This document shows, one piece after another, positions 47,554 to 57,082 of a stretch of DNA of 64,000 bases; position 1 is the first letter of the stretch, and each line of letters opens with the position of its first letter. A model generated the notes under the pieces. That model searched no databases. It was not told the DNA's origin and saw nothing but the letters and a program-made list of their open reading frames with translations. Source of the DNA: Dyadobacter sandarakinus (GTDB lineage Bacteria; Bacteroidota; Bacteroidia; Cytophagales; Spirosomataceae); NCBI RefSeq assembly GCF_016894445.1, contig NZ_CP056775.1, positions 1-64,000 on the forward strand, written 5' to 3'. The position numbers and the translations under genes were made by a program.

Positions 47554-48915
47554 TTAATAATTCATTTGGCCAAGGGCCCGCTGTACGTCGATCTTGCTGG
47601 CAAGTACCTGGTACAATGCATTGTAGTAGCTGATGCGCGCAAGCCGCAGGTCAGTCTCGGAGGTTACTACTTCCAGGTAGGTTTTGATACCTGATTTGTA
47701 TTGAAGCTGCAATACATCGTATACTTCCCGGGCCAGATCCACATTTTCCTTCTGCGCAAGTAAGTTGGTCAGGTTGCCTTTGTAGTTGGCCAGTGCGGTG
47801 GCATACTCGGAATTTACATTCATCTGCAATCCCTTGATATCCCAGTCCACGCGCTTGATCTGCCACTCGGCCTGGCGGGTATTGGCCTTGCGTTTTCCAC
47901 CCTGGTACAGCGGCAGGGACAGTGTAAACAAGCCGAATGAGTTGGGATAATTGGTCCCGTAGAGCTCGGAAAACTGGTTGTTCTGGAAATTCAGGTTATA
48001 GGCTCCGTTCAGCGACAGGTTGGGCAGGTAGCTCCATTTGTTGTACTGTAGATTTGCTTCCAGTAATTTTTTCTGTGTGGCAAGAAGCTGGTATTCGATT
48101 CTTCCTGTAAAATCAGCCGTCTGCAGGGTATCCAGGGTGATTTCGCGTTCCATCTGCAGGGTATCATAGCTGATCTCCAGCGCTTGATCCACCGGATAGC
48201 CCATCAGGGTTTTCAGGTATTCTGTTTTGGCTTTCAGTATTTCCTCATTGGCTTTTTTGTTCGCTTTCGTATTGTTCAGCGAAATCGTCGCGCGCTTGAA
48301 GTCGATCTTGTCAGCAACCCCGGCCTTGTATTGATTTTCAGCATCGCGTAGACTTCTTTCCAGTCTGACGATATCCTCTTCGGCCACGTCGATCTGCTGT
48401 GAAGTAGCCAGTACATCGTAAAAAGCTTTGGATACATTTACCGCAATGTCGGTTTTGTTATAAGAGGTGTTCTGGCTGGCCTGAAGGAGTACGTCTCTGC
48501 GCGTACGGTTGGCCAGCAGCACATCCCGGTTGAAAATCTGCTGTGACAATGTAAACTGAGCAGAAGAAATGTTTTTGACACCCAGCTTTACAGGATTGCC
48601 GGCGATAATGCTGGTTTGCACGATAAAGTTGTGCTGTAAATTGTAGTTAGCGCTGATCTGCGGGTACCAGTCAGCCAACCTGCTGCGTACCTGTTCATCT
48701 GTAATGCGCTCATCGATCAGCGACTGCTGGATCACCGGCTGGTGTTTCAGGGCGTAGTCAACTACCTCCGGGAGGGTTGCATTCTGTAGGGTAGGTGCAT
48801 CTTTGGTGCCTTCCCTGATATCCTGCGCAAAAACAGGACAAAATGAAACGAATAGGAGGAATGCCGAGCTAAGCGCCAAACGCATTGTTTTTTGTGGCTT
48901 AGACCAATAATTCAT
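47554..48915 (-). CDS. TolC-family outer-membrane efflux protein
   Basis: A 453-residue TolC-like channel with a signal peptide ending PVFAQ. Two repeats of the outer membrane efflux protein family are seen, with SAQFTLSQQIFNRDVLL and GLFTLSLPLYQGGKRKANTRQAE as typical strand-helix segments. It completes the tripartite pump. The start is ATG at 48915; an ATG at 48960 is also open. It leads the three-gene unit. A perfect 17-base palindrome lies about 182 bases upstream. Confidence 0.95.
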   Translation of the reverse strand: MNYWSKPQKTMRLALSSAFLLFVSFCPVFAQDIREGTKDAPTLQNATLPEVVDYALKHQPVIQQSLIDERITDEQVRSRLADWYPQISANYNLQHNFIVQTSIIAGNPVKLGVKNISSAQFTLSQQIFNRDVLLANRTRRDVLLQASQNTSYNKTDIAVNVSKAFYDVLATSQQIDVAEEDIVRLERSLRDAENQYKAGVADKIDFKRATISLNNTKANKKANEEILKAKTEYLKTLMGYPVDQALEISYDTLQMEREITLDTLQTADFTGRIEYQLLATQKKLLEANLQYNKWSYLPNLSLNGAYNLNFQNNQFSELYGTNYPNSFGLFTLSLPLYQGGKRKANTRQAEWQIKRVDWDIKGLQMNVNSEYATALANYKGNLTNLLAQKENVDLAREVYDVLQLQYKSGIKTYLEVVTSETDLRLARISYYNALYQVLASKIDVQRALGQMNY

Positions 48916-49310
48916 GTAAAACTTATTTTTGGATAGATAGAATGTAAACCGACGGGTCACCGGCTGGAACCTGGGAGGAACACCACGTCAGCTGTCAGTC
49001 GGAATGAATGAATAGTTAATCCAGGATGAGCTTGGATCGGAGGAAAACGACATAAACCGGGTCAGGTTAAATTAACTGAAAAAATCGGTGACATGTCAAT
49101 GGTATTACCATTGCACGTACCGATCCATACTTTGCAAAGCATTAATAACCCGGAATAGTTTCATATAAAGTCCTAAAAAATGGCTTAAAATATATGAATT
49201 CTTGAAAAAGGATAAATTTTTAAAAGAATAGTACCTCTTGACAGGATAGTACCCGACGTCAATCATTTATGTAAAAAATGATTATGTAACCGCTGGTACA
49301 TACATTGGTA
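48916..49310. other. Intergenic region upstream of the efflux operon
   Basis: About 395 bases, AT-rich, without a gene. It holds the palindrome at 49097-49113 and an 8-bp hairpin (AATCATTT 49261-49268 / AAATGATT 49276-49283) near the end of the symporter gene, which may act as its weak terminator. No -7 match to TAnnTTTG was found for the efflux operon. Confidence 0.5.
49097..49113. promoter_or_regulatory. Perfect palindrome, candidate repressor operator
   Basis: CAATGGTA-T-TACCATTG is an exact 8-1-8 inverted repeat. Its size and symmetry resemble TetR- or MarR-type operators, but no such regulator gene lies in the window. Confidence 0.45.
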
Positions 49311-51014
49311 CTAAACAACGTCTCCCTCCTTGGCCGGCTCAGGCGCCAGCTTTTCTATGATCCAGGCAAAGGCAATGACGAGCATGCAGCCGATGAGATT
49401 CAGCCAAAGGAATGCGGTAAGGTTGAGCTTGAAGCTGATGATCACGAATATTTCCGCCAGTACGCTTCCCCAGAACACGGCCCGGCTGCCGATGCTTTCG
49501 AAATAGAACGCCACCAGGAAAATCCCCAGGATCACTCCGTAAAACAGCGAACCCAGGATGTTGACCGCTTCAATCATACTCCCCAGCCGCGACGCATACT
49601 GTGCGACGGCAATGCAGAAAATACCCCAGAAGAACGTGGCCCAGCGCGAAGCCTGTACATAGTCCCGGTTGTCTTCGTCCTTGCGGATAATCCTTTTATA
49701 AATGTCTACAATGGAGCAGGATGCCAGCGAGTTGTAGGCAGCGGCCACGGAGCCCATGGAGGCCAGCAGGATTACCGCAATCAGCAGTCCTACCATGCCC
49801 ACCGGCAGGTAATCGATCACAAAGCGCAGGAAAATGTAATTCACATCGTTGATCTCGCTTTTATTAGCCCGGGAAAGTATTTTAGTGGCTTTTTCACGAA
49901 CTGATTTTACCTCCGCTTCCATACCCGCAAGTACCTCCCTCGACTGCGCGATCTGCTGTTCATTGTCATCCCGCAGTGCCTGTGTCAGTGTCATTACGTG
50001 CCCTCGTTTTTTGCCCTGGATCAGCTCGTGCTGTTTTTCCAGGGCCGCGTATTCCGATGCATATTCGGTGTTGCGTACCTTGTCCACAGCTGTCTGGTCA
50101 AAAAACAGGGGCGGGGTTTTGAACTGGTAAAATGCGAACACCAGTACACCCACGAGGAGGATCAGGAACTGCATTGGGATTTTCAGCAGTCCGTTTGTTG
50201 CCAGGCCAAGCTTACTTTGCCCCTGCGAACTGCCGGTCATGAAGCGTCCTACCTGCGACTGGTCTGTCCCGAAATAGGATAACTGGAGAAAAAAGCCGCC
50301 GATAAGCCCCGACCACACATTGTACCGGTTGTTGAGGTCGAACGTAAAGTCAATCAGATTAACCTTGCCCATTTTACCCGCTACATGCAACGCATCCGTA
50401 AACGAGACATCTGCGGGCAGGTATGAAACAACCAGGTACCCTGCCACCACCATCCCGATCGTGATGATGGCCATTTGCTGCTGATGGGTGTACGACACAG
50501 CCCTGCTGCCGCCTGCAATGGTATAAAGCATTACAATGCCGCCGGAAATAATATTTGTCCATGTAATATCCCACCCCAGTATGGCCGACAGTATCAGGGA
50601 AGGTGCATAAATGGAGAGCCCGGTTGATAGTCCGCGCTGCAGCAGAAAGAGAAAGGAAGTCAGGGCTCTTGTTTTAAGATCAAACCGTTTTTCCAGGAAT
50701 TCGTAAGCCGTAAAGATTTTGAGCTGGCCAAACTTCGGCACGAATGTGATGCAGAGGACCACCATCGCCAGCGGCAGCCCGAAGTAGAACTGCACGAAAC
50801 GCATACCGTCTGTATACGCCTGGCCGGGAGCGGAAAGAAAAGTAATGGCACTGGCCTGGGTGGCCATGAGCGACAAGGTTACGTGGTACCACGGCAGCGA
50901 CTGATCCGCCAGCAGGAACGAGTCCATCGTGTGCTTTTCCCGACTTTTATAAATCCCGTATGATACAACGAATATGAGCGTAAGCGAGAGTACAATCCAG
51001 TCCAGCGGGTTCAT
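49311..51014 (-). CDS. Sodium:solute symporter (SSS family)
   Basis: A 567-residue polytopic transporter of the SSS family with about 13 helices. The first helix begins MNPLDWIVLSLTLIF. Family motifs are visible, among them ATQASAITFLSAPGQAYTDG and SYFGTDQSQVGRFMTG. A soluble charged insert (about residues 310-375) lies before the last helices. The start is ATG at 51014, because the reading frame upstream overlaps another gene. That gene, a microprotein, overlaps by four bases (ATGA). It is divergent from two rhamnosidase genes, so a sugar product of those enzymes, possibly rhamnose, is a plausible substrate (inference). Confidence 0.93.
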   Translation of the reverse strand: MNPLDWIVLSLTLIFVVSYGIYKSREKHTMDSFLLADQSLPWYHVTLSLMATQASAITFLSAPGQAYTDGMRFVQFYFGLPLAMVVLCITFVPKFGQLKIFTAYEFLEKRFDLKTRALTSFLFLLQRGLSTGLSIYAPSLILSAILGWDITWTNIISGGIVMLYTIAGGSRAVSYTHQQQMAIITIGMVVAGYLVVSYLPADVSFTDALHVAGKMGKVNLIDFTFDLNNRYNVWSGLIGGFFLQLSYFGTDQSQVGRFMTGSSQGQSKLGLATNGLLKIPMQFLILLVGVLVFAFYQFKTPPLFFDQTAVDKVRNTEYASEYAALEKQHELIQGKKRGHVMTLTQALRDDNEQQIAQSREVLAGMEAEVKSVREKATKILSRANKSEINDVNYIFLRFVIDYLPVGMVGLLIAVILLASMGSVAAAYNSLASCSIVDIYKRIIRKDEDNRDYVQASRWATFFWGIFCIAVAQYASRLGSMIEAVNILGSLFYGVILGIFLVAFYFESIGSRAVFWGSVLAEIFVIISFKLNLTAFLWLNLIGCMLVIAFAWIIEKLAPEPAKEGDVV

Positions 51015-51154
51015 TGAAAATGCGTCATGATAAAATAGAAAACGACTATCAGCAGCAACAGGGTTGCGATCATCCATATATACAGCTGTTTCCAGCTGCT
51101 GGCAAAAGGCGGAAGACCGTCACGCTCGCGCGGGTCGCTTGGGGAATGGGTCAT
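51011..51154 (-). CDS. Small membrane protein coupled to the symporter
   Basis: A 47-residue protein. It starts at ATG 51154 with a short charged N-terminus (SPSDPRERDG), then a tryptophan-containing amphipathic segment, then one strong transmembrane helix (IWMIATLLLLIVVFYFIM). It ends at HFQ. The stop overlaps the symporter start by four bases (ATGA), and a -7 element (51194-51201) lies just upstream, so it is transcribed as the first gene of the unit. It may be a small subunit or stabiliser of the symporter, but no family is recognised. A longer ORF to 51196 lacks support, as it would run into the promoter. Confidence 0.75.
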   Translation of the reverse strand: MTHSPSDPRERDGLPPFASSWKQLYIWMIATLLLLIVVFYFIMTHFQ

Positions 51155-51193
51155 GGTGGTTGCCGGTGGTTCGGGAAGGATATGAATGCAAGG

Positions 51194-51201
51194 CAAAAAT
51201 A
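51194..51201 (-). promoter_or_regulatory. Promoter -7 element of the microprotein/symporter unit
   Basis: CAAAAATA reads TATTTTTG on the minus strand, matching TAnnTTTG, about 40 bases before the microprotein ATG. Confidence 0.5.
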
Positions 51202-51357
51202 GAACGGTTTTTACATTGTTTTAGCATAATTGCAAAAGTGCATCCCTCCGGCTTTCCGGATTGTGTGATCCGGCGGGACAGGACACAACAGGCTAGTTGC
51301 CTAATTAATAATCATTTATTTTCAACGAATATTACAATAATCCTAAACCCGTTGCTA

Positions 51358-53115
51358 GTGAAACGATTTTTCCGTGTGTCCGGACTGCTGCTGCTTTTGA
51401 TCGTGGGCCGAGTCTGCGCCCAGTCACTTCCACCCATTTTTGAAAAAAACACCCTTGCCCAGAAAGACTCCCGGGTGAGGCAGTACCTGACGCCGACACG
51501 CATTGTGTGGATGTCCGACAAGGCCGGTGGCAGTATCGTGGACGCACAAAACCTCCTTCGGCCCGGTATCGGCCAGGCAGATCTGGTACACCGGGATTTT
51601 TGCAAAATGATCAGTACTGCTGATGTACAACCCGGTATCCTGCTGGATTTCGGGCGGGAAATCCAGGGCGGCATTCAGCTCGTCACCGACCAGCCTTCGG
51701 ACCAGCGGCCCATTCGCGTACGCATTCGCTTCGGAGAGTCGGTGAGCGAGGCTATGTCAGATATTGATACGGTGCAGGGGGCGACCAATGATCATGCCAT
51801 GCGTGACTTTACGGTACAGGTACCCTGGCTTGGGGTGATGCAGGTGGGTAACTCCGGCTTCCGGTTTGCCCGGGTAGACCTCGTTGATCCCAATCGTGAA
51901 CTGCAGTTGAAGGAAGTAAGAGCCATTTTCGAGTACCGCGACATTCCTTATCTGGGGTCATTCAAAAGCAATGATGAGCGCCTGAACACCATCTGGAACA
52001 CCGGTGCTTATACTGTCCACCTCAACATGCAGGAATTTCTCTGGGATGGCATCAAGCGCGACCGTCTGGTGTGGGTAGGGGATATGCACCCGGAAGTAAC
52101 GACAATCAATGCGGTTTTTGGTAAAAATGAAGTGGTCGCCAAAAGCCTCGATCATGCCCGCGACATCACACCGCTGCCCGGCTGGATGAATGGGATTAGT
52201 GCTTACTCCATGTGGTGGGTGCTCATTCACCGTGATCTGTACAAAAATCAGGGAGATCTTGAATACCTCCGCAAACAGCAGAAGTACCTGGTAGCCCTGC
52301 TGGATCTGCTGATGTCAAAAACGAGCGATAACAAGGAAAAGCTGGATGGTACCCGCTTCCTCGACTGGCCGTCGAGCGAAAATCCCAAAGGCATTCACGC
52401 CGGTCTTCAGGCCATGATGGTGATGACGCTCGAAGCAGGCAGCGAGCTGTGCACGATACTGGACGAGCCGGGACAGGCTGCCAAATGCAGGCAGGTTGCC
52501 ACCCAGATGAAAATGTACGTACCCGACGCAAATGGTTCCAAACAGGCCGCCGCACTCATGGCCCTGGCAGGTATGATCCCTGCTGAAAAGGCAAATGCAG
52601 ACGTGATCGCACAGGGAGGCTGCGAGCGGTTTTCTACATTTTACGGCTACTATATGCTGCAGGCAAAAGCCAAGGCAGGAGACTATGCCGGCGCTATGGA
52701 CTGCATCCGGACATACTGGGGTGCAATGCTGGACATGGGCGCAACCACTTTCTGGGAGGACTTTGACCTGGCCTGGACAAAAAACGCAGCTCCGATCACC
52801 GAGCTCGTGCCCGATGGCAAAGATGATATTCACGGCGACTTTGGGGCATATTGTTATAAAAAGCTTCGTCACAGCCTTTGCCACGGCTGGGCATCCGGGC
52901 CTACTTCGTGGTTGACCGAGCATGTGCTGGGTGTAAGCGTAGTGGAACCCGGCGGCAAAACCATCCGCGTGCAGCCTCACCTCGGCGACCTTCAATGGGC
53001 TGAGGGTACCTATCCGACACCTGCGGGAATTGTGAAGATCAGGCATGAAAAACAGGCCAACGGTTCGGTCAAGTCCACCATTGATGCTCCGAAAGGCATT
53101 AAAGTATTACGGTAA
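51358..53115 (+). CDS. Exported alpha-L-rhamnosidase-like protein (GH78-type, short form)
   Basis: A 585-residue exported protein with a signal peptide (cut after GRVCAQ). The start is GTG at 51358; the frame upstream crosses the symporter promoter. The middle is an (alpha/alpha)6 barrel with GH78-like features (LWDGIKRDRLVWVGDMHPE near residue 228, WEDFDLAWTKNAAP, HSLCHGWASGPTSWL). It is shorter than standard GH78 enzymes because it lacks most of the N-terminal beta domains. The next gene begins directly after its stop (TAA-ATG). Likely cleaves terminal rhamnose from glycans outside the cytoplasm. Confidence 0.85.
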   Translation: MKRFFRVSGLLLLLIVGRVCAQSLPPIFEKNTLAQKDSRVRQYLTPTRIVWMSDKAGGSIVDAQNLLRPGIGQADLVHRDFCKMISTADVQPGILLDFGREIQGGIQLVTDQPSDQRPIRVRIRFGESVSEAMSDIDTVQGATNDHAMRDFTVQVPWLGVMQVGNSGFRFARVDLVDPNRELQLKEVRAIFEYRDIPYLGSFKSNDERLNTIWNTGAYTVHLNMQEFLWDGIKRDRLVWVGDMHPEVTTINAVFGKNEVVAKSLDHARDITPLPGWMNGISAYSMWWVLIHRDLYKNQGDLEYLRKQQKYLVALLDLLMSKTSDNKEKLDGTRFLDWPSSENPKGIHAGLQAMMVMTLEAGSELCTILDEPGQAAKCRQVATQMKMYVPDANGSKQAAALMALAGMIPAEKANADVIAQGGCERFSTFYGYYMLQAKAKAGDYAGAMDCIRTYWGAMLDMGATTFWEDFDLAWTKNAAPITELVPDGKDDIHGDFGAYCYKKLRHSLCHGWASGPTSWLTEHVLGVSVVEPGGKTIRVQPHLGDLQWAEGTYPTPAGIVKIRHEKQANGSVKSTIDAPKGIKVLR

Positions 53116-55977
53116 ATGCATGTGTCCACGATGATCCTGATGAAAACTGCGCTCTTGCTACTCCTCTTTTTTTCTGCTGCATTTGTCCGGGCCGAGGGGC
53201 TTACACCATCATACCTGCGGTGTGAGTACAAGGTCGACCCCGTTACTGACGAGCGATATCCGCGCCTGAGCTGGGAGCTCACGTCTTCCGGAAATGACCA
53301 GCATCAGACAGCCTATCAGATTCTTGCAGCTTCGTCCATTGCGAAGCTTGCTGCGGGCCGGACCGACCTCTGGGACTCGGGCCGTGTGCCATCGGCAGCT
53401 ACTTTTCAGGTTGGTTACAAAGGTAAGCCGCTGGCATCCCGTCAGGTTTGCTACTGGATAGTAAGGAGCTGGGATAAAAACGGAGTTGCCGGGCCATGGA
53501 GCAAGCCGGCATCCTGGGAGATCGGACTCCTGGATAAAAATGAATGGAAGGCGCAATGGATCGGACTGGATATGGATCACCTGGGGAAAGGTCCGAAATA
53601 CCATTTGCCGCCCGCACCTTACCTGCGCAAGGAAATCAGGATCAAAAAGGGAGTCAAAAAAGCGCGGCTTTATGTTACGGCGCTTGGATTGTACGAGTTT
53701 TCGATCAATGGTAAAAAAACCGGCGATGCGCATCTGACACCCGGCTGGACCGACTACGATAAACGCGTTTACTACCAGGTGTATGACGTGACCTCCGACC
53801 TCAAACCCGGCGCCAATGCATTGGCCAGCCAGCTTTCCTACGGCTGGTATGCGGGCTACCTGGGCTACTCGCTGTTGGTAGGCAATCCAGTGGTACGTGC
53901 ATTCTATGGTAAAGTTCCGGTACTCAAAGCCCGGCTTGAAGTGGAGTATGAGGATGGAAAAAAGGAAGTAACCGTAACTGACCAGAGCTGGAAAGTAAAC
54001 CAGGGAGCCTTGCTGGAGTCAGACCTTCTGAATGGGGAAACGTACGATGCCCGCCTGGAACATTCCGGCTGGCAGCAGCCTGGCTTTCATGATCAGAGCT
54101 GGAAACCGGCACAGGTATTTCCGGACAAAGCCGGGAGGAAAGTGGAGGTATACCCCGGTCCTCCTGTTAAAGTTACCCAGATGCTGGCTGTGAAAACCAT
54201 ATTGCCACGCCCTGGCGGGAGCTACATATTTGATTTTGCCCAAAACTTTGCAGGCATAGTACGCATTCAGGTCAGGGGAGAGGCGGGTGATACCATCAGG
54301 TTACGTTTTGGTGAAAAGCTACATCCCGACGGCCGGCTTATGACAGAAAACCTGCGGATGGCCCGGGCAACTGATACCTACATTTTAAAGGGTGATCCCA
54401 AAGGAGAAACCTGGGAGCCCAAATTTACCTTTCACGGATTCCAGTACGCAGAGGTGTCCGGCTTGCGCAACAAGCCCGATCATGCCACACTGACGGGACT
54501 GGTCATCGGATCGGATACACCTAAAACGGGTACGTTCGAGACAGACAACGCGATGGTCAACCAGCTTTACAGTAACATCGACTGGACGCAGCGTGCCAAT
54601 TACATTGATATACCCACAGATTGCCCCCAGCGCGACGAGCGTATCGGCTGGACGGGCGATGCCCAGGTTTATGTCAAATCGGCCACTTTTAACCGGGATG
54701 CTGCTTCTTTTTTTACCAAATGGACGGTCGATCTCAATGACGGGCAATACGAAAATGGCGCATTCCCATTGTACGCACCGCGACCTGATCTGCGTAAAAC
54801 GGACACCTTTTCACCCGGATGGATGGAAGCCGGCATTATTTGCCCGTATCAGATTTACCGTGCCTATGGTGATACGACCCTCATCCGGAAAGGTTGGCAA
54901 AACATGGTGCGCTTTATGGACTTTCTTGAAAAAAGAAGCCAGGGCGCTTACGTTTTCAAGGAGAATGCATTTGCTGATATTGATCCGAAGGGAGGGTACG
55001 GCGACTGGCTTTCATTTGGTAAAAAAACGCCCCCGGATATGCTCGCTTCCTTTTACTACTATTACTGCGCCGACCTGATGAAAGAAATGGCGGCCGCAAT
55101 CGGTCAGGAGAGTGACCTGAAGAAATTTGAGAAAACAGCAGGTGAGATCCGGCGCGCTGTACTCGCCCACTACTCGGATGGACAGGGACGATTCAAATGC
55201 GACTCAGCAGCATATGGTGACGGGGCGGGGTATGTAGACGGTTCCCTCGGCTTCACCGGCCACACACAAACCGCCTATGCAAATGCCATTTACATGAACC
55301 TGCTCGAAGGTACGGCCCGGGATCGTGCCGGTAACAACCTGGTGGAGTTGCTTCATCAAAATAATGATAAACTCGGTACGGGTTTCCTGGGTGCCAAGCC
55401 CCTGCTTCCGGCCCTGTCTGCAACCGGCCACTCCGATTTGGCATACCGCCTTTTCCTGAGTAAAGCTTTTCCATCCTGGGGTTTTGAAGTAGAAAATGGC
55501 TCTACCACGATCTGGGAGCGATGGGACAGTTACACGAAGGAGGATGGATTCAAGTATAACGCGGCCATGAACTCGTTCAGTCACTATGCATTCGGGGCGG
55601 TTTGTGAATGGATGTTCGGGAATGCTGCGGGGATCAAAGCTACCAGGGCAGGCTTCACGGAATTTGACATTCAGCCCGAAATCGCGCCTGATCACCCCGG
55701 ACGTGATGGCATCCGTTCCTTGAAAGCTTCATTGCGCACAATGAGCGGAGAGATCGTCTCCGCCTGGCAAAAAGAAAATGGAAAGCTGGTTATGCACGTA
55801 CAAGTGCCTGTTAATACAAAAGCGAGGCTGTTTGTACCTGCTGCTGATGATACCGGCATCCTGATCAATGGACAGCAACTGTCAAATGCTCCGGGCATTC
55901 ATCAGGTTGTCAGAGAGAAGGATTTTGTAGTGGTTTCGGTTGGTTCCGGCAACTACACCATTAACATCCGGCGCTGA
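53116..55977 (+). CDS. Alpha-L-rhamnosidase, GH78
   Basis: A 953-residue exported enzyme that releases L-rhamnose. It has a signal peptide (ends VRAEG), an Ig-like N-terminal domain (about 30-150), a carbohydrate-binding-like Bac_rhamnosid_N domain (about 175-340, KARLYVTALGLYEFSINGKK), a beta-sandwich, then the (alpha/alpha)6 catalytic barrel. The DCPQRDERIGWTGDAQVY motif (from about 500) is the GH78 signature, with acidic catalytic candidates. A C-terminal beta-domain follows. It is the second gene of a two-gene unit. Confidence 0.95.
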   Translation: MHVSTMILMKTALLLLLFFSAAFVRAEGLTPSYLRCEYKVDPVTDERYPRLSWELTSSGNDQHQTAYQILAASSIAKLAAGRTDLWDSGRVPSAATFQVGYKGKPLASRQVCYWIVRSWDKNGVAGPWSKPASWEIGLLDKNEWKAQWIGLDMDHLGKGPKYHLPPAPYLRKEIRIKKGVKKARLYVTALGLYEFSINGKKTGDAHLTPGWTDYDKRVYYQVYDVTSDLKPGANALASQLSYGWYAGYLGYSLLVGNPVVRAFYGKVPVLKARLEVEYEDGKKEVTVTDQSWKVNQGALLESDLLNGETYDARLEHSGWQQPGFHDQSWKPAQVFPDKAGRKVEVYPGPPVKVTQMLAVKTILPRPGGSYIFDFAQNFAGIVRIQVRGEAGDTIRLRFGEKLHPDGRLMTENLRMARATDTYILKGDPKGETWEPKFTFHGFQYAEVSGLRNKPDHATLTGLVIGSDTPKTGTFETDNAMVNQLYSNIDWTQRANYIDIPTDCPQRDERIGWTGDAQVYVKSATFNRDAASFFTKWTVDLNDGQYENGAFPLYAPRPDLRKTDTFSPGWMEAGIICPYQIYRAYGDTTLIRKGWQNMVRFMDFLEKRSQGAYVFKENAFADIDPKGGYGDWLSFGKKTPPDMLASFYYYYCADLMKEMAAAIGQESDLKKFEKTAGEIRRAVLAHYSDGQGRFKCDSAAYGDGAGYVDGSLGFTGHTQTAYANAIYMNLLEGTARDRAGNNLVELLHQNNDKLGTGFLGAKPLLPALSATGHSDLAYRLFLSKAFPSWGFEVENGSTTIWERWDSYTKEDGFKYNAAMNSFSHYAFGAVCEWMFGNAAGIKATRAGFTEFDIQPEIAPDHPGRDGIRSLKASLRTMSGEIVSAWQKENGKLVMHVQVPVNTKARLFVPAADDTGILINGQQLSNAPGIHQVVREKDFVVVSVGSGNYTINIRR

Positions 55978-56037
55978 TATTCGGCAGTATCGCTCCGCAT
56001 TTGCCCGAAAATCAAGGAGAAATATAGTGCTGTAACC

Positions 56038-56904
56038 TTATTGCTGTGCCGTGACAGACAATTGTTCCAGGCAAGTGATCAGGCTGTCGCGCCAGTAGGG
56101 AACATCCAGGCCGAGCGTGTTTTTGATTTTAGTTTTATCCATCACCGAAAATGCAGGCCGTACCGCCTTGGTTACGTACTCAGAAGTTTTCAGGGGTTTG
56201 ACACGCACCTGCGTTTCACTAATATCAAATATGGCCCTCGCAAAGTCATACCAGGAAGTAACACCTTCATTGCTATAATGGTAAATGCCGTAAGCCATAC
56301 TTCCGGAAGTAATGATATGCAGAATGGCAGCCGCCAGATCAATCGCATACGTAGGAGAGCCTACCTGATCAACGATCACGCCCAGCTCGTCCCGCTCCCT
56401 GCCTAGGCGGAGCATGGTTTTTACAAAATTGTTACCGAATTCGGAATACAGCCAGCTGGTGCGGATGATAAAATGTGCGGGTAATAATGCTGCTACTTCT
56501 TCTTCTCCTTCGAGCTTGGTCAGACCGTAAATATTTTCGGGCTCCGCAGGATCAGTTTCCGTGAGCGGGCGGGCAACATCACCCTTAAAAACAAAATCCG
56601 TAGAAATGTGGATCAGGGTTGCGCCGTGTTTCTGACAGGCCCTGGCAATGTTCGCTGCTCCGTCGCGGTTGACCTTGCGGCAGATTTCCTGCTCATCTTC
56701 GGCTTTGTCCACCGCGGTATAAGCCGCGCAGTTTACCACATAGGCAGGCTTTTCAGTTGAAAGCAATAAGTCGAGCGCAGCCTCATCCAGGATATTGCTG
56801 GTTTGCTCCGGCGGAAACACAATTCCTTCAATGCTTTTATCCGAGGAAACCTTTCTGATACAATTACCCAATTGTCCTGAGGCGCCGAGAATTACTGTTT
56901 TCAT
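56038..56904 (-). CDS. rfbD: dTDP-4-dehydrorhamnose reductase
   Basis: RfbD makes dTDP-L-rhamnose from the 4-keto sugar with NADPH, the last step of rhamnose donor synthesis. The 288-residue protein is an extended SDR: nucleotide-binding GASGQLG (8-14), the CAAYTAVDKAE motif, STDFVFKG, and the catalytic Y-x-x-x-K in IYGLTKLEGE. rfbA, rfbB and rfbC are not in the window, so this copy is split from the usual cluster. It converges with the rhamnosidase gene after 60 bases; no hairpin was seen there. Confidence 0.95.
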   Translation of the reverse strand: MKTVILGASGQLGNCIRKVSSDKSIEGIVFPPEQTSNILDEAALDLLLSTEKPAYVVNCAAYTAVDKAEDEQEICRKVNRDGAANIARACQKHGATLIHISTDFVFKGDVARPLTETDPAEPENIYGLTKLEGEEEVAALLPAHFIIRTSWLYSEFGNNFVKTMLRLGRERDELGVIVDQVGSPTYAIDLAAAILHIITSGSMAYGIYHYSNEGVTSWYDFARAIFDISETQVRVKPLKTSEYVTKAVRPAFSVMDKTKIKNTLGLDVPYWRDSLITCLEQLSVTAQQ

Positions 56905-57030
56905 TCTGATGATTGTAAGTTTCAGTGAACGCGAAAATAGAGAAATGATCTGCTGTAAAGAAGTTCGCGTTCTAAAATAGTGTGTAAAGACATTTAAAAC
57001 TAATTCGTACTAATCTTTTGTGAAAAAAGT

Positions 57031-57059
57031 GAAGTGTCGGGATGGTAATCCGGCACTTC
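57031..57059 (-). terminator. Terminator of the small membrane protein gene
   Basis: GAAGTGTCGGGAT pairs with ATCCGGCACTTC (one bulge, one G-T pair) over GGTA. Reading on the minus strand, a T-run at 57028-57022 follows. Confidence 0.7.
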
Positions 57060-57082
57060 CCATGCTGTGCAGCGACTTTATA

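Noticed and set aside
51064..51357. Upstream extension of the short rhamnosidase frame
   Set aside because: It runs antisense through the microprotein and its promoter. A proper signal peptide begins at GTG 51358.
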